The translations under genes were made by a program, and so were the position numbers. Under the pieces are notes generated by a model. That model saw only the letters and a program-made list of their open reading frames with translations. It ran no database searches and was not told the DNA's origin. 64,000 nt of DNA from Catenaria anguillulae PL171 (taxonomy: Eukaryota; Blastocladiomycota; Blastocladiomycetes; Blastocladiales; Catenariaceae), in assembly GCA_002102555.1 (NCBI GenBank), contig MCFL01000084.1, forward strand, positions 35,573 to 99,572, read 5' to 3'. Positions 11,801-23,143 of the stretch are shown here, one piece after another; the stretch's first letter is position 1; the number at the start of each line of letters is the position of its first letter.

Positions 11801-11936
11801 GTGTCCTGGGAGGGGCAGACCCATGATGATCACTGAGACTGCCTGTCGCGCGGGTTGTTGCGGCTGGCAGAAGCCGCTGACCGAGACTCGGCATGGGTCC
11901 AGGCGCGGATTCATGGTTTGCGTTGGTTGCCAGCAT
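8821..11936 (-). CDS. SFI1: Sfi1-like centrin-binding repeat protein (spindle pole/basal body)
   Basis: Five exons on the minus strand: 11936-11396, 11334-10559, 10508-9653, 9587-9427 and 9342-8821; 951 residues. Introns are 61, 50, 65 and 84 nt. The protein is a long run of helical units ending in Trp, such as RALRAW, HILRSW, RVLGAW, SALRHW and STFRHW. The tryptophans are repeatedly 33 residues apart, matching the Sfi1 repeat that binds centrin along a continuous helix in spindle pole bodies and basal bodies. Removing the 84-nt in-frame intron at 9343-9426 restores a 33-residue interval (RHW to RHW), which supports that splice. The weakest splice is the 50-nt one (GTCCGC donor, CAAG acceptor), inferred because both flanking frames are clearly Sfi1-like and in compatible phase. 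The N-terminal about 90 residues and the last about 60 lack repeats. The direct kinesin neighbour is 460 bp upstream on the same strand. Confidence 0.78.
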
Positions 11937-12398
11937 GGTTGCACAGAGTGAGCGTTGAGACGTTCTAGTGCTGTGTGCAATGCGTCTTTAGAATTCGACT
12001 GCCATATCGATCGATCGCGAGGTGTCCGCTCCTGTCAGCCTGGAAATATGGCAGTGGGAATGGAAATGGCCACAATCCAAAATGGCGCCAACCAGAAAAA
12101 TGAACCTTTGTGTATCGATGTATATTCGAGGCATGGCGCCACAGGGGAAGAGGGTTGTGCGTGTGTACAGAGGTTGGGAGAAACGAATGGAGAACAAAAA
12201 CAAAAAGAAAATGGAGATGAACAAAAGGAACACCAGAGAGCGAGACGATTACAAGTGCGTATGCAGGGTGTGAGGGCAGGAAGATGGGAGGAAGGGATAC
12301 GGTACAATCACGGAAACGAACAACATGAGGAGGCGAGAGAAAGAGAGGTGAGAAAGAATCTACATGGTGTGTATATCAACTACAACGCGCTCGGGCTT
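11937..12398. other. Intergenic between kinesin 3' end and Sfi1-like start
   Basis: 462 bp with the kinesin stop at one end and the Sfi1-like start codon at the other. It is A-rich on the plus strand from about 12180 to 12240 (GAACAAAAACAAAAAGAAAA), that is, T-rich on the transcribed sense. Nothing else was recognised. Confidence 0.4.
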
Positions 12399-15300
12399 TT
12401 ACCGCTTACCCATGAACCCCAACCATGACGACCGCTTGTTGCCGGCATCCAAGCGCCTGGCCGAGGGCGGGCGATCGTCCATTGGATCGTAGTCGGCGGA
12501 ATCGTCAACGACCGAAATGTTGCCGGCACCGCCTCCTCGCAAGGGCTTTGCGATCCGTCCCCACGTCCAAGGCTCGGGCGCGGGCATGCCGCCGGCAGGG
12601 ACTTGCTCACGCAACTTGCGCTGCAAATCCTTGAGCTGAGCCTCGAAATGCAGCTTTTGTGCCGCCAACTTTGCCTGCGTCTCCTCGAGCATGTCCTCGA
12701 GCGTCTGAATGCGCTCGTTGCGAGTGACGAGCTTGCGCTCGGCAATGGCAATCTCCTTCTTGAGCACCGTGTTTTGCTCGACCAGCTGCTTTTGCACACC
12801 CGTGAGCTGCTCGAGGTTGCGCTCCAGGAAGGCCATCTTCTTTTGCGTGGCCTTGATGTTGTTGTTGCGAAGCATGTTATTGTACTGCTCGCGGATCTCG
12901 TCCAAGGACAGTTCGAGCTCGACCACTTTTTCGCACCGGTCTTGCAAGTCGCGCATGAGTGCCTTCTTCATGGCGTCAAACTCGGACAATTGCGCAGCCA
13001 TGGTCTTTTTGATGCGCTCGAGGTCGCGGTCCTTTTCCGACTCGGGCTTGTCGAGGTTGGACAATTTGGCGAGGGCGAGCCCGGCTTCGCGCTTGGCAGC
13101 GTGCAGTTGCGCCGTGAGTTGCTCGGTCGACTTTTCGAGTGTTTCCTTGGCGGCAAGCAGTTGCGAGACTTGTTCGTTCTTGGCAAACAGATCAGCCTTG
13201 AGCTGGTCAATTTCGCCAACGTAGGCGTCACGCTTGTTGGCATACTGGGCCTCGAGCTTGTCCTTGAGGTCGGTGAGGTGGTCCGAGGCACCGCTGTCGG
13301 CCGTGCCGTTGACACGCGACTCTTCGTCTTGAATCGTCTTGTCTATAAACACGATACCCAGCGAGAAAGTGAAAAGTCAGACCCAAAGCAAGAAACACGA
13401 TTGCGAGCGGAGGGAGTGCCAACGAGACGAAGGAAAAGAAGAAGAAAAAGTGAGCGCACTTTGAGCCCCCTTGGCCTCGGCCGTGATAAACTTACCCAAC
13501 AAGTCTTCATACTCGAGCTCGAGCGTCGTCAACCTGGCCTCCAAATCGGCACGCTTGCGGTTGACCATCTCGTTCTCAAACGACAAGCTCTTGAGCTGTG
13601 CCGACATGTTCTCCATCTGTTTCTTTGCATTGGCCAACTCGCGCGTCACCACCTCAACATCCTTGCTCTCGAGGGCGGCATCCAATTGTGCCGACGCCGC
13701 AGGCAAATCTTGCAACAGCGTTTGCAACGACTCGCGAACGGCGCGCTCCTTGTCGGAAATGGCGAGCGTTGGGTCGAGTTCGGCCATCATGGCCGCCATC
13801 TTTTCCTGCCTGCGCTTTTCCTTGTCCTCGTCGTCGGCCACGCGCCGCTGCTGGACAGCCATCTCAATCTCCTTGCGCACCTTTTCAATCTCGACCTCCA
13901 ACTCGGCATTCTTTTCCTTGAGCGCCTCCATGGTGATCTCGTTCTCGGCCGACGCAAACGTCACCTTTTCCAACTGCATCTTGAGCGTGTGCAGCGAAGC
14001 CGTCAAGTCCTTGTTTTCGTCAAACACCTCGGCCTCGCGCACCTTGAGCATGTCGAGCTCTTGGGTCAACGCTGCAGTCAGCTTGCGCTCCTTGTCGAGC
14101 TCCGACTCCTTCTTGGTCAAGTCGTCCATGAGTTCGTTTTCGCGCCGCAAAAACTCTTCGCGCTCGTCGTCCACGAGCGGTGCAGGCGCAGGCGACCCGG
14201 TCCGATCCACTACGGCTGCCGCCACGGCTGCCACCGCGCCATTTGCCGGTGCCGCTGCAAGTGCTGCCGTCGATGCAGTTGGTGACGTGGCCGCGGGCGA
14301 TGCCGCGGCGACCGGACTGCCGAGCGTGCCCGCCGTAAACTTGTCCATGGTTACTTGCTTGTCTGCGGGCACGCTCTGGCCTTGGCGCCAAAGCACCACC
14401 TCGCCCTCAAGGGCAACAATGTACTCCTTGAACGAAACCACTTTTTGCTCGGCCTTTTTGAGGAGCACCTTGAGCTCGCTTGCCGACAACTCGGCGTTGA
14501 TTTTGGCCTTGTTCTTGATGGATTTGGCACGCATACCGAACCGCAACGTTGAAAGTGTTTCTGCCTCGTTGAACGACGAGGGCGATGCGTTGATGATGAG
14601 GGTTGTGCGCGAGTTACCTCCGAGCGACTCTTGCAAGATACGCGTGAGCTTGGAGTCACGGTACGGCACGTGCGTCGACTTGCCATCGGTCAAGGCATTG
14701 ATGACCATGCCCAAGGCAGTCAACGACTTGTTGATCTTTTTAGCCTCCTCGAGCGTTTGGCCCGACGCGCCCGTCTTGCCGACCTTTTCCGAGCCGGCCA
14801 AATCCACCAGGTACAGCTTGCCCGAGCGAGACGTGCCCGCAGTGACATCCTTTTGGTTGATGGTGATGACAAACATGGAGTGCGACCGCGACGACTCGGC
14901 GTTCATGTTTGTATAGGCCACCACGCGCGACGATTGGCCACGGCGCATCACTTCGTACACTTCGGCCACGGAAGACACGTACACTTCGAGCAAGCCCTTG
15001 ACGTACACGCCGCGCGACTTTTCTTCGTGCACGGGCAGGTTATCCTGGGCAGCTATGGACCGCAGAATCGAGTGGAGCAATTAAGTCAACACAAAGACGA
15101 AAAGATGGAAATCAACAAAAGAGAACGAAAAGCGCACGGTTGAGCAAGTCGCGAATCTTTTCCATGTAAATCTCGAGGTAGGAAACCTTGACGGTGAACT
15201 CGAGGTTGGAGGGTGCTTCGACAATGTTGGCAAAGATTTGTTCCGTGATGCGAGGAATGACACCCTTTTGGGCATCATCGTCAATGTCGGCGCCCTAGCG

Positions 15301-15753
15301 AAATCAAGGCCGAGGTTAAAATGAAGTTACCAATGCGAGCTGAAGTCAACAAAAAATGAACGGACCATCATGGTGTACGTCTTACCGGAACCGGTTTGAC
15401 CGTCTGGATACACACACAAAGGAATACACGGCCATCAACACATTGAGCTCACCATCAAAGCAAGTCCAAGTGTAAAGCGACCGGCTTAACGTACAAGCAA
15501 ATACGGTGCCATTGTAGCCCTTGATAACCTCGTCGACAATGGGTTTGACGGCCTCGTTAAACACATACTCTTGGGGCTTTGTTGGGTCAAACACGCGATC
15601 AAACGTAAAGGATCCCTGGAACTCTTGGCCGTCCATGCGCACAGACTCGCCCGTTTCGTCAAACGACACAATGGGCACGCCGCCCTCTGCGATTTCGCGC
15701 TTGTTTTGCGGGCGGAAACGCAGCACGACGCGGATGTTGCCGGAGGACGCCAT
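12399..15753 (-). CDS. Conventional kinesin heavy chain (kinesin-1)
   Basis: Five exons on the minus strand: 15753-15495, 15403-15366 (38 nt), 15294-15138, 15052-13496 and 13342-12399; 984 residues, normal for fungal kinesin-1. Introns are 91, 71, 85 and 153 nt. The N-terminal motor (about 1-330) has the P-loop [13 protein letters not shown] (split by the first intron), switch [14 protein letters not shown], switch [18 protein letters not shown] and the microtubule-binding [15 protein letters not shown]. Coiled coils fill most of 340-900. The tail holds the conserved block [17 protein letters not shown] and the autoinhibitory IAK motif ([10 protein letters not shown]). It is a plus-end-directed microtubule motor for vesicles and organelles, folded and inhibited through the IAK tail when idle. 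The start is the ATG of [16 protein letters not shown]; the 12-residue upstream frame has no better start. An Ala/Pro/Thr-rich linker sits at about 420-460. Confidence 0.93.
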
Positions 15754-16583
15754 GATGATGGGTTGGGTTGGGTTGAGGGGGGACAAAGGGTAGCGGTGAG
15801 GGTCTATTTGGGTATGATTGGATTCACTAGAGGGAGCGACGCAGGCTGCTGGAGCGGTCGCCTAGCGTGTCAATGGGGTACGGCCAGATGGATGGATGTA
15901 TGGATGGACGTTGGGCAATGACGGCTGTGCGATGGAAGAATAGCCTAGAATTGGACTGTGTCACTCATGCATGCAATCATTCATTCATCCATGGAGACGT
16001 GGCAGCTGCCATAGTGTGTGAATCTGAAGGAGGAGAGCTGTTCGCCACTGGTCGCCACACCAGACTCTTTGACGTCCATGGCCAAGCGGCCAACCTGTGG
16101 TCAAGGCTACAAGTCATCCATCAGAAGCCTGAAGGAGGCGTTGGCAGCACCAGCCAATAGGCGCGTCGATCCACCTTTGGCATCGCCTTCGCCTTCGCCA
16201 CGCCCTGAGCCACATTTGGGACCACCACTTGCCGCCAACGGGGCTTGATGGCATCACTCTTGCCACCAAAGCTCAGGCACCACTCACACTCACACAATGT
16301 CAATGTCCGCATATGCATGTCAGTACACACACTGTGGACCCTCGTCCGTCATTCTCGTTGGCGGATCGATCAATTGAGTTGCATGGAAACGACCATGATG
16401 GTTACATGCAGGAAAATTTATATGATATGAGAATTACGACGCAGGCCGCCCGCCAGCTGGCGGACAAGCGGTGGCACAAGACAAAAACGGGCAAGAAAAG
16501 CATGAAATAAAAAATGAGGAACGAGTGAGACAACAAGCAGTGCAGCAAATCCAACTCGCACACTCCCACAGCCTCTTCAGCAT
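15754..16583. other. Intergenic, 830 bp, kinesin 5' flank and 6PGD 3' flank
   Basis: Upstream region of kinesin-1 and downstream region of the 6-phosphogluconate dehydrogenase, both on the minus strand. It contains GGATGG-type repeats near 15890-15910 and 15985-15995 and a CACTCACACTCACACA stretch near 16282. Open frames here are short and show no family signal. No RNA gene was recognised. Confidence 0.45.
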
Positions 16584-18136
16584 TTAAGCATTGTACGTGG
16601 AACTGGAAATCCGACCGCCCCTACCCGTCCAGTTGGTGTGCTCAAACACACCAGGCTTGTTCAAGCGCTCAAACGTGTGGGCGCCAAAGTAATCGCGCTG
16701 CGCTTGCAACAAGTTGGCAGGCAAGTAATCGGTACGGTACCCGTCGTAAAAGGCCAAGGACGACGAAAGGCACGGCACGGGCACGCCCAACAGCGACGCT
16801 TGCGCAACGACGCGGCGGAAACTCGACTGGGTGCGATCCATGACGGCCTTGAAGAAGGGGTCAAACAACAAGTTTTCCAGGTTGGGGTTGTTGTCGTAAG
16901 CCTTCTTGATGTCGCCCAAGAACCGCGACCGGATAATGCACCCACCGCGCCACATGAGCGAAATGCCACCATAGTTGAGGTTCCAGCCTTGCTCGCGGGC
17001 CGCCTCGCGCAACAGCATAAAGCCCTGCGCATACGAGATGAGCTTGGCAGCGTAAAGGGCGTTCTCGAGATCCTTGAGGAACAATTGCTTGTCGCCCGTG
17101 AACCTGGCGTCCAACCCAGGGCGCGGCCCAGTCAAAATGGCACTGGCGCGCTGACGCTCGTCCTTGAGCGCCGAAAGGCAACGTGCAAACACGGCCTCGC
17201 CAATCAAGGTCACAGGCATGCCCAAGTCGAGTGCGGAAATGGCCGTCCACTTGCCGGTACCTTTTTGGCCGGCGGTATCGCGGATCTTTTCCAGCAGCGG
17301 CTGGTTGTCCGTGTCGCGGAACTTGACAATGTCGGCCGAGATTTCCATGAGGAACGAATCGAGGTCGCCGCGGTTCCATTGGTTGAACACGGACGCAATT
17401 TCGTCGTTGCCCATACCCATCATGGTCTTCATGATGTGGTAGCCCTCGCAAATCAGTTGCATGTCACCGTACTCGATGCCGTTGTGCACCATCTTGACGT
17501 AGTGACCAGATCCGGTTTCGCCCACCCAGTCGCAGCACGGCTCGCCGTCCGACTTGGCCGTGATGGCTTGGAAAATGGGCTTGAGATGCGGCCTGATAAG
17601 AAGAATCATATGTCAGTCATTGACGCAAGCAAAATGCAAAAGAGAGAAGGGCGACAAGAGAAAAAAAAAAAAAAGACATACCAGGCGCCGGGCGAGCCGC
17701 CAGGCATCAACGAAGGGCCATACCTGGCGCCTTCCTCACCGCCACTCACACCGCACCCGCAAAACAACAAGCCCATCTGCTCCAACTGCTTGGTCCTGCG
17801 AATCGAGTCGGGAAAGTGCGAGTTACCGCCATCAATGATGATGTCGCCCTTTTCCAAGTAGGGCAAGAGCTGGGCAATGAAATCATCGACGGCTTGGCCG
17901 GCCTTGACAAGCATCATGATCTTGCGCGGGCGCTTGAGCTTGGCGCACAAATCTTCAATGGACCGGGCACCCACAATCTTTGTGCCCTTGGCCTCGTTGG
18001 CAAGGAAATCGTCCACCTTGGACACGGTCCGGTTGTAGGCGCAAACGACAAAACCGTGGTCGTCCATGTTGAGCACCAGGTTTTGGCCCATGACGGCAAG
18101 GCCGATAAGGCCAATGTCGGCGACGCCGCTACACAT
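16584..18136 (-). CDS. GND1: 6-phosphogluconate dehydrogenase, decarboxylating
   Basis: Two exons, 18136-17682 and 17592-16584, with an 89-nt phase 2 intron (GTATGT...TCAG) rejoining GGSPGAW to [10 protein letters not shown]; 487 residues, the usual length. The N-terminal Rossmann domain has [11 protein letters not shown] (NADP binding), then [13 protein letters not shown] and [22 protein letters not shown]. The C-terminal helical domain carries the catalytic block [21 protein letters not shown] and ends [20 protein letters not shown]. It oxidises and decarboxylates 6-phosphogluconate to ribulose 5-phosphate, giving NADPH in the cytosolic pentose phosphate pathway. The start [12 protein letters not shown] is the only ATG close to the Rossmann fold. 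However, TGTAG directly inside it could be a splice acceptor with a first exon further upstream (a good donor AAAG-GTACGC lies near 18747), so the first three residues are uncertain. Confidence 0.95.
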
Positions 18137-20195
18137 TATCGGGCGACGTGGGAGGGCGCGCGGTTAGTGTTTTGGTTTGAAAGTGCGGTCATCATGGGAT
18201 GCGCAGAAGAATGGCTGTTGCCGCCGCTGCCGCATGGATGCATGGATGCGATGATGATGCCGCGGTGGCCAGGCCGACGCGCCGGCCACCTCGGTTCGCC
18301 ATGCGTCCCCGTCGGTGCAATGCCCAATTGCCCATTCCGTGATCGTGCTTGGGCATCGCCCGGCAAGCCGGGACACCGCGCTACTGAGCTTGAGGGCCGG
18401 CCTGCCGGCATGGGCTAGAGATTGATGGTGCCGTAGCAGCAGTCGGCGGCACGGCAGCAGCATCCAAAGGACGACGATTTTATGGTGATGATGTTGATAA
18501 GTACCCGGCAGACATGGAGTAAGTGTCGGGCTGGGATCCAGAGCGGTACATTGTTGCGGCGAGGTGTAAAAGGGTTGACGGAATAGACTTGTGGAGCGTG
18601 GGGGAAGGCGCAAAGAGAGAGAGAGAGGGCTGCTGAGCGTATTTCAAGTGGTGGCAGACTTGCGGAAGTCGGACTCGGGCTGATGATGAATCAATGATGT
18701 AAGCTCGAGTTGTCCAAAGAGAGAGTGAGAGGCAAGAGGTGGGCGTACCTTTGAGTGTCGGAAGCGGAAGCGAGCGGATAAGGGCCAGGGACGGATCAAC
18801 TCAACGTGTTTAGTGGAAAGGGGTGACGGTGATGGCGTGTGGGGATGGGATGATGACTGATCGGCGCGTCTAAAAGTGTTGAATGGGCCGGCTGGTCGAC
18901 ACCTCGCAATAAGGAGGTCTTTGACAATCTCAGGAGGGGTGCAGAAACGAAGGGCGGGTGCCCGGTGCCGGGCGATGACGACCATTTGACGATTTGGGCA
19001 ACTGCAATTCTCAACTAGACTGGACTAGTGGACAAAAGAATCCCGCAAGCGGCCAAGCTTGGAATCGGAATGCTGGTGTGTGCAAATGACCAAATGTCAG
19101 GTTGCCTGTGGCCAACACGCGTCTGTCGAGATAAGAGCGAAATAGCCCAACAACCAATGGTTTCTGCTGGGGAAAGGAACGATATAGGCAGCACCCATGT
19201 GATGCATATGCATGCATGGCAGCCATACAATACTGATCCGGATCCACCTCGAGAACACTTTGGCTTGTCATGTTTGCGAACAATGAACTTTGGACCGTGT
19301 AGGTGAGCTGAGCGAAGGCTTCCTCGCATCAGCGAGACAGAGACACCCTGCACAAATACGTCGACCGACAATGTCAAGGAGCTGGACTGACACACAAATC
19401 GGCTGACATGCATTCCGTCAGTAAGCACCCATAGCGCAACGAGAAATACAAGCAGCAGCTGGGATATGATCTAGATTCTGCGTTCAATTGCACATGTTGG
19501 GTCAAGCCTTCTATTTCATGACTTGAACTCGCCAAGTCGTCGGACACTCGACGCGTTGTGTCGGTGCTGCAGTCAGCTGCAGAACTTGTCCCAGACCACG
19601 ATTTCGCCTCTTGACGCAGGGCGTTTAGTGACGCCAGCGCTGCAAATCATCGCGCAGTCCTCTTCAACCGGTCCTGGCCCTGGGGCGAGCCTTGACATGC
19701 ATGGTTGACCCATAGCAAGGTGGGCTGCTAGATGGTCATGGAGCACAACTGCCTTTTGCATGAACACGAATGTTGAGCGAGTTTGACCCAAGCTGGGCGG
19801 GTGGTGGATGAGGATGATGGGCAACCGCCTGCTCGTCACTCGCCACGCTACACGTTGTATTTTGCAGAGTCCACCAACGCGTCGCCGCTGACAAGTTGGC
19901 GATGGGTGAACGTTTCCCATTCGCCCTCAATGGACAGTGTATATCATCAAGTATCAAGTTCAGCAAGTGCCTGCCTATGCAACTCATGAATTGGCAATAC
20001 TGGTAGCGTGCGAGCTCTATTGCCATTCGGTTGTGAAGACTCTTGACCGACACATTCAAATACTACCCAGTCAACCCTCTCTCCTTGGTCAACAGTGTCA
20101 CTGTTCTCCACTGTCTTGCTCGATTTCGATCGTACCGTACCATCTTTTGGAAGCGTCCACCCTATCATACCGTATACTTACCAGCACACTCCGCA
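18137..20195. other. 2 kb intergenic region, no recognised gene
   Basis: Between the divergent 6PGD gene and the acidic-tail protein gene. The part next to 6PGD may hold a 5' untranslated exon and intron of that gene (possible donor at about 18747). Open frames up to about 150 residues exist on both strands but have low-complexity translations and no family signal. Nothing resembling a tRNA or snRNA was seen by eye. AGAGAGAGAGAG occurs near 18615. Confidence 0.45.
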
Positions 20196-21183
20196 ATGCA
20201 CCGACCAACGCCCTCTCTGCCGTCCCATCTCGTGCCAACTCGACCCCACCTCTCGACCGCACCTCCTTGCCGGCGGCCACCATCTCCCCTACTGGCACCA
20301 TCCCGAGCCATTCGAGTTCTTTCCACATGGTTCCTTGCCCTCGTACTCGTGCTCACGACGGCCTCGACCGCAGGCGCTGCGCCTGCACCCAACCCGTCCT
20401 CGCCCTCGCGCGACGCAAACAAACTGCCACCATGTGCTTCGTCGTACGCCCTGTGGAACCGCGACATTCCCGCGGAATTCGATATGGGGTTCTTGTCGGT
20501 CAAGTCTGGGTTTGAGTGTGCGGGCCATGTTGTTGGCGGCGCGTATGCGCGCGTGGCTGTGTACAAAAAGTCGGAGGGCAGATGTTACATGAAGGTACAT
20601 ACACATCTCCTTATCTGTGAGTCGCCTTTGTTACAACAACTCAAGCAGGATGACTGACGAATGGTCGTCTTCGTTCACGAATGAATAGGGCGTCCCCCGA
20701 TCATCTCCCGGCACTCTCCACGGCCACCGCGGCGAGGTGCTCGGCACACATCGGATCCCTGGCCACATTGTCACGTCGGCCACATTTACGAGCAGTGGCA
20801 GCGGAAGCAAGCAAAGTAGCTTGGGCGATCTACTTGAACCCCCATACAATTGGGCACACGTGTTTGACTCGTCAGCGGCCGCTGCCGACGACCAACACCG
20901 AAACGGCCATGGCATGGCGGCTTGTGATTTAGTGTTTCGGCAAGGCGACAAGTTTGAGTGTCAACGGTTCAAGGAGTGCCTGGATTGCGTCATGTATGTT
21001 GGGTGGAATTGTGCGGCTGACGAAGAGGACGAGCAGTCGACGGTTGGCGAGGCACAAAAGGACGAAGCAGTCGACGACGACTCGGAGCCCAGTACCAAAG
21101 ACGAGCAGCAGCACATTGAGGAGGAAAAGGAGGACGAACCCGACACCGGCAAGACGGAAAATGTGCCGGTTGAGGAGAAATAA
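20196..21183 (+). CDS. Secreted or membrane-anchored protein with cysteine domain and acidic tail, unknown
   Basis: Two exons, 20196-20594 and 20689-21183, joined by a 94-nt phase 0 intron (GTACAT...ATAG) at YMK/GVPRSSPG; 297 residues. A basic Pro-rich N-terminus is followed by a hydrophobic segment at about 42-60 (TWFLALVLVLTTASTAGA) that could be a late signal peptide or a type II anchor. The central part (about 65-215) has several cysteines (PPCASS, GFECAG, GRCYMK, AACDLV, KFECQRF, ECLDCV, WNCA), suggesting a disulfide-bonded secretory domain. The last about 80 residues are very acidic, Glu/Asp-rich with DDDSEPSTKDEQQ. No family recognised. The frame is open further upstream to 20043, but MHRPTPSLP puts the hydrophobic segment in the most sensible place. 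It converges on the seipin gene. Confidence 0.6.
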
Positions 21184-21427
21184 GGCGAATGATCGAGTTT
21201 CCGGATTCCCTTGGTTGCACTATCCTGTTTTTTTGGCAGTATTCGGTCGGTCATTTTGAAACATACTTTTCCATAAATGGTTGCTCATGCTGTTATCGCT
21301 TTGGGATAGGAACCGGAAAAGTCTGTATTATGAAGAATCTTGAACAAAAACAACTGCGCAACTTGGGCAACAGAAAACAAACTTGATATCGGAAACAAAA
21401 GAGTGCCATCCATCGAACACACAAGGC

Positions 21428-23143
21428 TTACTCGACCTTTTTCTCGTCGCCCTCGCTCGCAACGACCTTGGCACTTGCCTGCTCCTTGACCTCGTCCACC
21501 GCCGTGGTTGCGGCTCCCGCCGCCGCCACGACTTGCTCCTCCGAAGCCGCGGACGCCAGTGCCGGGTTGGACGCGGCCAAATCCGAAGCAAACGCCTTGC
21601 GCTGGCGCACGTTCTCTGGGGTGGCCACACGTGCCGAGGTAGAGCTCGTGTCCGGTTGTGCCGCCGTGCGCGGTGCCACCACGGTCGCCTGATCTTGTGG
21701 AATGACGGCGGTGGCTGCACGTGGGGCAGCAGCAACTTGGGCGTGTTCTTCCTCTTCATCGCTCGAGGACGAGGAAGATGACGACGACGAGCCGCTTTCA
21801 CTAGCACCGTCGTCCTCGTCCTCTTCTTCTTCTTCAAACTCGCCCTCCTCTTCCTCTTCGTCCTCCTCCTCCTCCTCGTAAACCTCGACTGTAATCCGCT
21901 TGCCAATCACCACACGCCACACGGCCAACCCAACAATCACCTCCCACACCATCAACAGGCCCACGCCAATGGACGCCGACGTAAAGAACCAATGGTACAT
22001 CAAGTACCGGAGACCGTGGAACTGTGCGTCGACGCGCAGCTCTGCGCCATATACGTGTGGGACCGCCGTGGGGGCGTGCAAGGAAACAACGGCATGCGAA
22101 ATGGTCCGATCGACATCCGACGGCAACCCAAACGCTGCCGCGGCCCCGGTCGTGGCCGAGGCAGCTGCGTGAGGCAAGGGGACAGTGGATGGCGGCGGAG
22201 GCGGAATGGTCGTCGGTGCCAATGTGTGTGCGTACCGCCAGTGCTCGAGGTGGTGGATGTATGCGCGCAGGGCAGTGGCGGGAATGTGCTTGTTGGCTTG
22301 GGCAACGGCCAGATGCACGGCCGACGGGTCGGCGGGCAGGCTACCTGGCGGCTGCGCATGCAAGGGCGAGCCCGACGAGGAAGACGAGGAAGCAAGCGGC
22401 CACCAGGATCCCGAGGTTGCTTGTTCTGAAGGCTTTTTGGTATAATCGTCGTCCTTTTCCGCCTCGGAGGCTGCGGGCACAGAAACCACGGGCGCAGTCC
22501 ATGCAAATGCCGGCGGCGGCACGGGGGCGGGCGAAATAACGCCACTGACCAGATCGACGGCCACTCGATCGGTCGGTGCACGGTACCCAAGCACGGTAGG
22601 GATGGCCCAGAACACGGTCGTCAGGGCATCGGCCAGCGGGGTCGTGTACTTGAGCGTGACGGGCGCCGCAGACCAGTACAGCGGGGTGCCGGCGGGCGAA
22701 ACGAGCGCCAGGTGGGCGGCAAAGGTGCCGAGTTCAATGTTGTGGGGCGATTTGGGCATGCGCAGGTGCAGCGACACATCGTACGGCTGGCCATTGGACA
22801 GCAGAGACAGGTCCTTTGCTGCAACGGCGGTCGAGTACGAGGGCGGCAGGTGCGGGTTCGGTGCCAGGAGTACGTGGCCCGCGAGCGTGGTGCCGTTGTT
22901 GAGGGTGGAGACGAGCGGGACGGTGCGGGAGAAGCCAACGTTGGGCACGTAGAGCGAGTAGAGGGCGGCGTACGCCAGCACGGCACCCGAGAAGAGCAGG
23001 GCAAACAGGGCGGCAAACACGAGTGACTTGAGCACAAAGCGGTGTGTCTTTGGTGCGGACACGAAGTCGTGCACCTTGTGGTAGTGAGGCTCGACCACGC
23101 CCAGGATGGGTGCGAACACAAACAGCAGGGCGTCTCGCAGCAT
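21428..23143 (-). CDS. SEI1: Seipin-like ER protein of lipid-droplet biogenesis
   Basis: A single exon of 571 residues starting MLRDALLFVFAPI; the frame is open upstream to 23254, but this ATG sits just before the conserved N-terminus. Topology is that of seipin: a short N-terminal tail, transmembrane segment 1 (about 37-60, LVFAALFALLFSGAVLAYAALYSLY), a luminal domain, and transmembrane segment 2 (about 385-415, ASIGVGLLMVWEVIVGLAVW). The luminal domain has the family core QPYDVSLHLRMPKSPHNIELG followed by FAAHLALVSPAG. Seipin oligomers at ER-lipid droplet contacts control triacylglycerol phase separation and droplet size. Two additions are unusual: a Pro/Ser-rich luminal insert (about 240-360) and a cytosolic tail with very long Glu/Asp runs, then a run of ten Ser and an Ala/Val/Thr-rich end. 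Function is assigned from the core and topology. Confidence 0.8.
   Translation of the reverse strand: MLRDALLFVFAPILGVVEPHYHKVHDFVSAPKTHRFVLKSLVFAALFALLFSGAVLAYAALYSLYVPNVGFSRTVPLVSTLNNGTTLAGHVLLAPNPHLPPSYSTAVAAKDLSLLSNGQPYDVSLHLRMPKSPHNIELGTFAAHLALVSPAGTPLYWSAAPVTLKYTTPLADALTTVFWAIPTVLGYRAPTDRVAVDLVSGVISPAPVPPPAFAWTAPVVSVPAASEAEKDDDYTKKPSEQATSGSWWPLASSSSSSGSPLHAQPPGSLPADPSAVHLAVAQANKHIPATALRAYIHHLEHWRYAHTLAPTTIPPPPPSTVPLPHAAASATTGAAAAFGLPSDVDRTISHAVVSLHAPTAVPHVYGAELRVDAQFHGLRYLMYHWFFTSASIGVGLLMVWEVIVGLAVWRVVIGKRITVEVYEEEEEDEEEEEGEFEEEEEDEDDGASESGSSSSSSSSSSDEEEEHAQVAAAPRAATAVIPQDQATVVAPRTAAQPDTSSTSARVATPENVRQRKAFASDLAASNPALASAASEEQVVAAAGAATTAVDEVKEQASAKVVASEGDEKKVE

Noticed and set aside
16121-16510. 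Possible small genes between kinesin and 6PGD
   Set aside because: Frames under 100 codons on both strands with no conserved features; treated as flanking sequence.
18164-19428. Several 100-150 codon frames in the 18-20 kb gap
   Set aside because: Translations are low complexity or irregular, differ between overlapping frames, and show no motif or splice logic.
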